Positions 59,488-63,296 of a DNA stretch of 63,296 bases are shown here, one piece after another. The translations under genes and the position numbers were made by a program. The DNA is from UBA2428 sp002343545. Its GTDB lineage: Bacteria > Bdellovibrionota > UBA2428. The stretch lies in NCBI GenBank assembly GCA_937952285.1, contig CALFZE010000121.1:1-63296 (forward strand). The letters are read 5' to 3'. The number at the start of each line of letters is the position of its first letter. Position 1 is the stretch's first letter. A model generated the notes under the pieces. That model saw nothing but the letters and a program-made list of their open reading frames with translations. It did no database searches and was not told the DNA's origin.

Positions 59488-61026
59488 ATGACAACGCTTT
59501 GCCGTCGTGTTTCGTTTTTCTTGCTCCGAGACTCCTTCAAGGCACTCCTCCTCATGGGGATTTTCCTCCCGCTTCACCGAGTCCCGGCCGAAGAAGCCGA
59601 GGAAAGCAGCAACTCGGCGGCCACGCGAAGGGCCTTGACCACCGCGGCCGGTGCCTTGCTCAGCAACGTCCCCGGCCCCGTAGGCGCTTTAAGCTCACTG
59701 GCGACCCTCGGCGCCCAAAGCCTCGACACGGGCCACGGAGTGGTCGACGCCATCGGAGATCGGGGCGCCCGACCTCCGAAGGAAGCGTCAGCTCCGGAAG
59801 AACAGAGGATCGCGGGGCTTCGAGCCCACGATGACCAGCTTAGGATCCAAACGAAGCAGCTCCTTGAGGACGTCTCGGGCTTTCTGCAGTGCCCGCCCGC
59901 GCCGGCGCGAAGCGGGATCTCCCGCGCGAGCGCAAAGTCGGAGGCCCTTGAGTACTACATGGGCCGAGCGACCCGTCGATGGAAGAACCTACTGCTTCTC
60001 GCCATGAAGAACCAACGCTCCATCGACGCGAACATGATCGAGTCGATTCTCAACAAATTCGATCCGCCGCTCAAGAACGACAATACGAAGCGACTCTTCG
60101 AAGACTGGAAGAAACAAGCCCGAGCCATGGCGGAGACGGTAGGCAGCCTTTCCGAGCTCAGCGTCGACGAAGACTACCAAAGCAAGCTGGACGGCTTCGC
60201 CAAGCAATCGACCCTTGACTTCGTGACGAACCCCGACATCCAGGTTCTTCAGGCGGACGACAAGCGCGACGAGGCGCCCCGAACGCTCAAAGCCTTTCTC
60301 AAGGAGTTGCGCACGAAGGCGCCCTTCGTTGCGTCGAGTGCGGACGCGAGCTGCTCGAGCGCCGAGGCCAAACGTGCCGCCCAGGCCCGCGCCGCCCGCT
60401 CCGAGAGCGAAGTGAAACGAGAACTCGCCACGCTTCCTGCGGAGCCCGCGCGCCAGGAAATCGCGGCGTCGACTAAACCGGGCACCGCCGAAAGTTCGGC
60501 GACGGTCGAACCCTTGAATCCGGAAGATCCGACCCGCCTGATCCAAGACCCCGAAGCGCGCAAAACCGCCGCCAAGCGGCCGATCGACCTGACCGAAGCC
60601 GACATTCCCCGTCTGTCCGACGCCGCGAACGATCTCTTCGCCCGCATTAACTACAACGATCGATCCCAAACCACGGCCATCGAGAATCTTTACAACGAGG
60701 TCAAAGCCAAACGCGATCGGGTCTTGAACCAAAAGCAGTGGCGCGTCGACCAGGAAGCGACTTCGACCAAAGTCCGGGAACTCTTCCTGGGGCCCGGCTC
60801 GAGCTGGGACCACCAAAACCTTTTCAACCACATCGTGCGAGGCTACGCCGCGAGAGATTCCGATGGAAAAATCGCGACGCCCTTTCGCGTAGACCCGGCC
60901 AAAGTCGATGGCACCCTGCAAGACGTGGATGGCTTCAAGCCGAAGCACTTCGACGAGCAGATTCGGCGCCTCATGCAGGCCGCCGAGACAAAACGGCAGA
61001 ACGGCGCCTACCCGGACGACAACTAG
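59488..61026 (+). CDS. secreted protein of unknown function (512 aa)
   Basis: AATGGAGAT precedes the ATG. An N-terminal hydrophobic segment (FKALLLMGIFLPLHRVPA) looks like a late signal peptide. A Gly/Ala-rich stretch (residues 45-85, TTAAGALLSNVPGPVGALSSLA) could insert in or bind to membranes. The rest is helical and charged, with three cysteines (the second in FLQCPPAP, near residue 134). No family was recognised. It ends with a 4-nt overlap with the convergent lipoprotein gene. Confidence 0.65.
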   Translation: MTTLCRRVSFFLLRDSFKALLLMGIFLPLHRVPAEEAEESSNSAATRRALTTAAGALLSNVPGPVGALSSLATLGAQSLDTGHGVVDAIGDRGARPPKEASAPEEQRIAGLRAHDDQLRIQTKQLLEDVSGFLQCPPAPARSGISRASAKSEALEYYMGRATRRWKNLLLLAMKNQRSIDANMIESILNKFDPPLKNDNTKRLFEDWKKQARAMAETVGSLSELSVDEDYQSKLDGFAKQSTLDFVTNPDIQVLQADDKRDEAPRTLKAFLKELRTKAPFVASSADASCSSAEAKRAAQARAARSESEVKRELATLPAEPARQEIAASTKPGTAESSATVEPLNPEDPTRLIQDPEARKTAAKRPIDLTEADIPRLSDAANDLFARINYNDRSQTTAIENLYNEVKAKRDRVLNQKQWRVDQEATSTKVRELFLGPGSSWDHQNLFNHIVRGYAARDSDGKIATPFRVDPAKVDGTLQDVDGFKPKHFDEQIRRLMQAAETKRQNGAYPDDN

Positions 61027-62369
61027 GGAGCCGGCGTTTCGCTCTTCGCGAGCGCGACGAGAAAGCCGGCCGGCGGGTTGCGCAGGTTCGCGCGCAGCTT
61101 CGCGAGCGTGGAAGATCCGCGGTAGGTGAAGAAAGCCACGTCCAAGGTCGAGATGCCCGCCGCGACGGCCTTCGCGTGCGCGAGATCCAGGAGTCGCCGC
61201 GCCTCGGCCTCGTTCCCGGCTTCGGCCGCGGCCTTGGCCGCGCGGAAGAGCGCGTGCGCGCCACGCCCTTCCTTGACGCCTTGGTAGACTCCGTTTCCGA
61301 TCATGAAAGCCGCGAGGCCGGCGTCCGCCGTCACGACGACCGAGTAGTAGACGCCGCCGGCGGCGTAGCCCGCGCCGAGCGTCGAGCCGATCGCGCCCGC
61401 ACGCGCGGCGATCTTCAGGCTATTTCGGTAGATCTCGGGCGCCTTTTCCGCGCGCTCGCGCACGAAGCGGCAGCCGAAGTCCTCTTCGGCGAGCGCCGAG
61501 CGCACGACGACGGCCACGGTGTTTTTCGTAAGCGAGTAGCCACCCGCGACGCCGGCCGAAGCCGCCCCGCTCACGGCGGCCGCGCTCAGGATCGCGGCGA
61601 CCGACGAGCCCGTCGCGCCGAGGACCGCGGTGCCCGCGACCGTCGACACCCCTCCCGTCACGAGGCCGCCCACGATGAGCGCCGAACCGATCGCGACGTC
61701 GCGCGTGACGCGAATCGTGGCGCCGACCGTTTCGGTCTTCCGCAGCACGACGTCGATGGCTTGGCCGTCGAGCTGGGCCTCGCCGAGCAGCGCGCGACTC
61801 ACGCTCGCGAGGAATTCGCGCGCGACCTCGGGCGGCAGCGCCGAAGCCCGCACCCGCTCGCCCAGCGCGTAAGCCTTCTTCGCGACGTGGTTCGACCCGA
61901 TCAAGAGCTTGTGCTGTTTGCGTCCGTTCACGATGTCCCAGACGCTCGAGCGTCCGTAGAGCTCGCGAAGCTTCGCGTTGTCGTTGAGGGCCTCGGCCAA
62001 GTCCGTGTAAGCGCGCGCGAGCTCGGGGTCGGACTCCAACGCCCGCCCGAGTTCGAGGAAGCGCACGCGCTCGATCGCCGCCGAAACGCGCAAGAGCGCG
62101 CCCGGGGAAAGCCGTGCCGCGTAGTCCTCCGCGAGCGCGTCGAGCGCCGCGAGATATTCCGTCTGATGGCGCGCCGTGAAGCGAGCGCGCGCGCTCGCCT
62201 CGAAGAAGCCCTTCAGCGTGGCTTCCTCCGCCACGCTCAGGGGCGTCGCGCACTCGGGCGAAGCGACGTCGCGTTGCTCGTCGCCGTCGTTCGGTCGCGG
62301 CGAATTCGCCGAGCACGCCGCCAACGAGAGGGCCGAAGTCACGACGAAAGGCGCGAGAAAACGTTTCAT
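61023..62369 (-). CDS. lipoprotein with glycine-rich hydrophobic core (448 aa)
   Basis: The lipoprotein signal ends LSLAAC (lipid Cys at 19). After a helical region (80-190) there is a long Gly/Ala/Val-rich segment (about 225-345, with IGSALIVGGLVTGGVSTVAG and AIGSTLGAGYAAGGVYYS) resembling membrane-inserting glycine-zipper sequence. A tetratricopeptide-like helix pair follows (AAAEAGNEAEARRLLDLAHAKA). Function is unknown. A toxin, channel or envelope structure are all possible. Confidence 0.65.
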   Translation of the reverse strand: MKRFLAPFVVTSALSLAACSANSPRPNDGDEQRDVASPECATPLSVAEEATLKGFFEASARARFTARHQTEYLAALDALAEDYAARLSPGALLRVSAAIERVRFLELGRALESDPELARAYTDLAEALNDNAKLRELYGRSSVWDIVNGRKQHKLLIGSNHVAKKAYALGERVRASALPPEVAREFLASVSRALLGEAQLDGQAIDVVLRKTETVGATIRVTRDVAIGSALIVGGLVTGGVSTVAGTAVLGATGSSVAAILSAAAVSGAASAGVAGGYSLTKNTVAVVVRSALAEEDFGCRFVRERAEKAPEIYRNSLKIAARAGAIGSTLGAGYAAGGVYYSVVVTADAGLAAFMIGNGVYQGVKEGRGAHALFRAAKAAAEAGNEAEARRLLDLAHAKAVAAGISTLDVAFFTYRGSSTLAKLRANLRNPPAGFLVALAKSETPAP

Positions 62370-62418
62370 CCCGACATGTTAGCGCCGGCCCCGCGATTCG
62401 GCACGTCAAAATCCCGCT

Positions 62419-63057
62419 TCAGCGCAGCAGGTCCAGTCGCTTGATGAGGACTTCGTAGCTGGACTTCGTGTCGTCCCCGTCGATCGAGAGCCAGACGGCC
62501 GCGGCCTCGAAGCTCCGGCCGAAGTCGATGGTCTTGTCGTAAGGCCCCGGCGCGGCCAAGACGTCGACGACCTTCTCTTCGTGAAAACGACTGTAGACGA
62601 CGCGGCTCAGGTTCTTCGTGTTCGCGGTCGCGAGACTGAAGTAATAGATCTTCTCGAGCCCCTCGGCCGAGACGGACTGGATCAGGTCGTTCGTCCACTT
62701 GGGCATGATCATGCGTTCGAGGAAGGTCGGCTTGAGTCGACCGGGCACGATGACGCCGACGCGAAGCGCCTTATCGTCGTAGTCGTCGCGCTTGGAGTCG
62801 GCGCGGATCGGCAGCCCGCGAAAATCGGCTTCCAATCGAAAGCCCTTGACCGTCGTGCGCTGCGGGAAGACGTAAACGAGCGGGCTCACCGATTTGTCGA
62901 CGCCGACCCTGAGGCCTTGCGGTCCGAACTCGAAGTGGTTGGGCGGGAGGTCGTCGTAGCGGTAGATCTTCCATTGGGGCGACGATTCCTTCACCGGCAG
63001 CGGAAGGGCCACGCTCGCGAAGAGGAGCCAGGACGAGAACGGTTGCGCGCGTTTCAT
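62419..63057 (-). CDS. secreted protein, possibly DUF3047-like (212 aa)
   Basis: The ATG at 63057 gives MKRAQPFSSWLLFASVALPLPV, a probable signal peptide; an in-frame start 36 nt earlier is less likely. The mature part is a beta-sandwich-like domain with FRLEADFRGLPIRADSKRDD and ALRVGVIVPGRL. Later come VVYSRFHEEKVVDV and SFEAAAVWLSIDGDDTKSS. The order recalls DUF3047 proteins but the match is loose. Function is unknown. Confidence 0.55.
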   Translation of the reverse strand: MKRAQPFSSWLLFASVALPLPVKESSPQWKIYRYDDLPPNHFEFGPQGLRVGVDKSVSPLVYVFPQRTTVKGFRLEADFRGLPIRADSKRDDYDDKALRVGVIVPGRLKPTFLERMIMPKWTNDLIQSVSAEGLEKIYYFSLATANTKNLSRVVYSRFHEEKVVDVLAAPGPYDKTIDFGRSFEAAAVWLSIDGDDTKSSYEVLIKRLDLLR

Positions 63058-63151
63058 CTCGCCCTTTATCGGCCCGAACGCGCCTGGACTCAAATCGGCG
63101 ACGGAAACTTGGCGCCCGCGAGTCCCCCGGCTTCGGTGTTAGAATTCTCCC

Positions 63152-63296
63152 ATGCTCCTTCGCGCTAAGGTCCCCCTCGCCGCGCTCGCCGCCGCCCTCT
63201 TTGGCGCCTGCGCTTCCCCGCGCGCGGAACGGCGCGACTATTCCTCGCAGGGCGCGCCTCCGACGGCCTCCTCGCCCGACGCCCCCGTGGGGATCT
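63152..63296 (+). CDS. lipoprotein, 5' end only (runs off the window)
   Basis: The ATG at 63152 starts a lipoprotein signal (LAALAAALFGAC, lipid Cys at about residue 20) followed by an Arg/Ser/Pro-rich stretch. Only 48 codons are inside the window, so the product cannot be identified. Confidence 0.6.
   Translation, partial: MLLRAKVPLAALAAALFGACASPRAERRDYSSQGAPPTASSPDAPVGI

Noticed and set aside
1..63296. CRISPR arrays, tRNA or rRNA genes, origins and riboswitches
   Set aside because: No regularly spaced repeats, no tRNA-like cloverleaf with conserved T-loop and no TPP or cobalamin box pattern was seen on reading both strands; absence was not tested with covariance models.

Overview
The window is 63.3 kb of G+C-rich, densely packed bacterial chromosome, apparently from a Gram-negative organism with an outer membrane. 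Supporting genes include several lipoproteins, a LolA-like carrier, three predicted outer-membrane beta-barrels and a DsbA/DsbB pair. A TIGR02147-type protein, many orphan secreted proteins and the chemotaxis layout fit Bdellovibrionota or a nearby former-deltaproteobacterial lineage. This placement is an inference from gene content; there is no rRNA or other marker here. No tRNA, rRNA, CRISPR array or intact mobile element was seen.

Layout. 0-10.5 kb: secreted orphan, propeller-like lipoprotein, DedA protein, trypsin-like protease, a coupled hotdog/nitronate-monooxygenase pair, an EamA transporter, a C45-type Ntn hydrolase, another lipoprotein and two small proteins. 10.55-15.8 kb: an accessory island, visibly less G+C-rich. 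It opens with a broken transposase remnant and closes with a palindromic repeat, and carries a tight four-gene operon: GNAT-like acyltransferase, Rieske oxygenase, GH3-family amide synthetase and fatty-acid desaturase. 16-27 kb: a secreted protein with a possible His/Cys dyad, MFS exporter, thymidine kinase with methyltransferase, MsrA, FadL-like protein, periplasmic glucoamylase, and a TetR regulator coupled to an alpha/beta hydrolase. 27.4-35.4 kb: a chemotaxis operon (CheA, CheW, receptor, CheR-REC-pseudoCheB fusion, and an extended REC-CheB). 35.4-45.3 kb: a porin, a three-gene periplasmic operon ending in a LolA-like protein, a ThiY/SsuA-type ABC importer co-transcribed with a GNAT and a DoxX protein, and other membrane proteins. 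45.3-63.3 kb: a second palindromic repeat, phosphatidylserine decarboxylase with an FHA coiled-coil protein, a large lipoprotein, an ATP-grasp/zinc-peptidase pair, a pectin-acetylesterase-like protein, TIGR02147/VOC, DsbA/DsbB, a PHP-domain lipoprotein and secreted orphans.

Genes are commonly coupled by 4-nt ATGA or GTGA overlaps, and many convergent pairs overlap at their stops, so the genome is compact. The best candidates for undescribed biology are the GH3/Rieske/desaturase/GNAT operon on the island, the mosaic palindromic repeats that supply stop codons to flanking genes, and the paired chemotaxis fusions with one decayed methylesterase domain. All statements about G+C content are by eye, and all family calls are from recognised motifs, not database searches.
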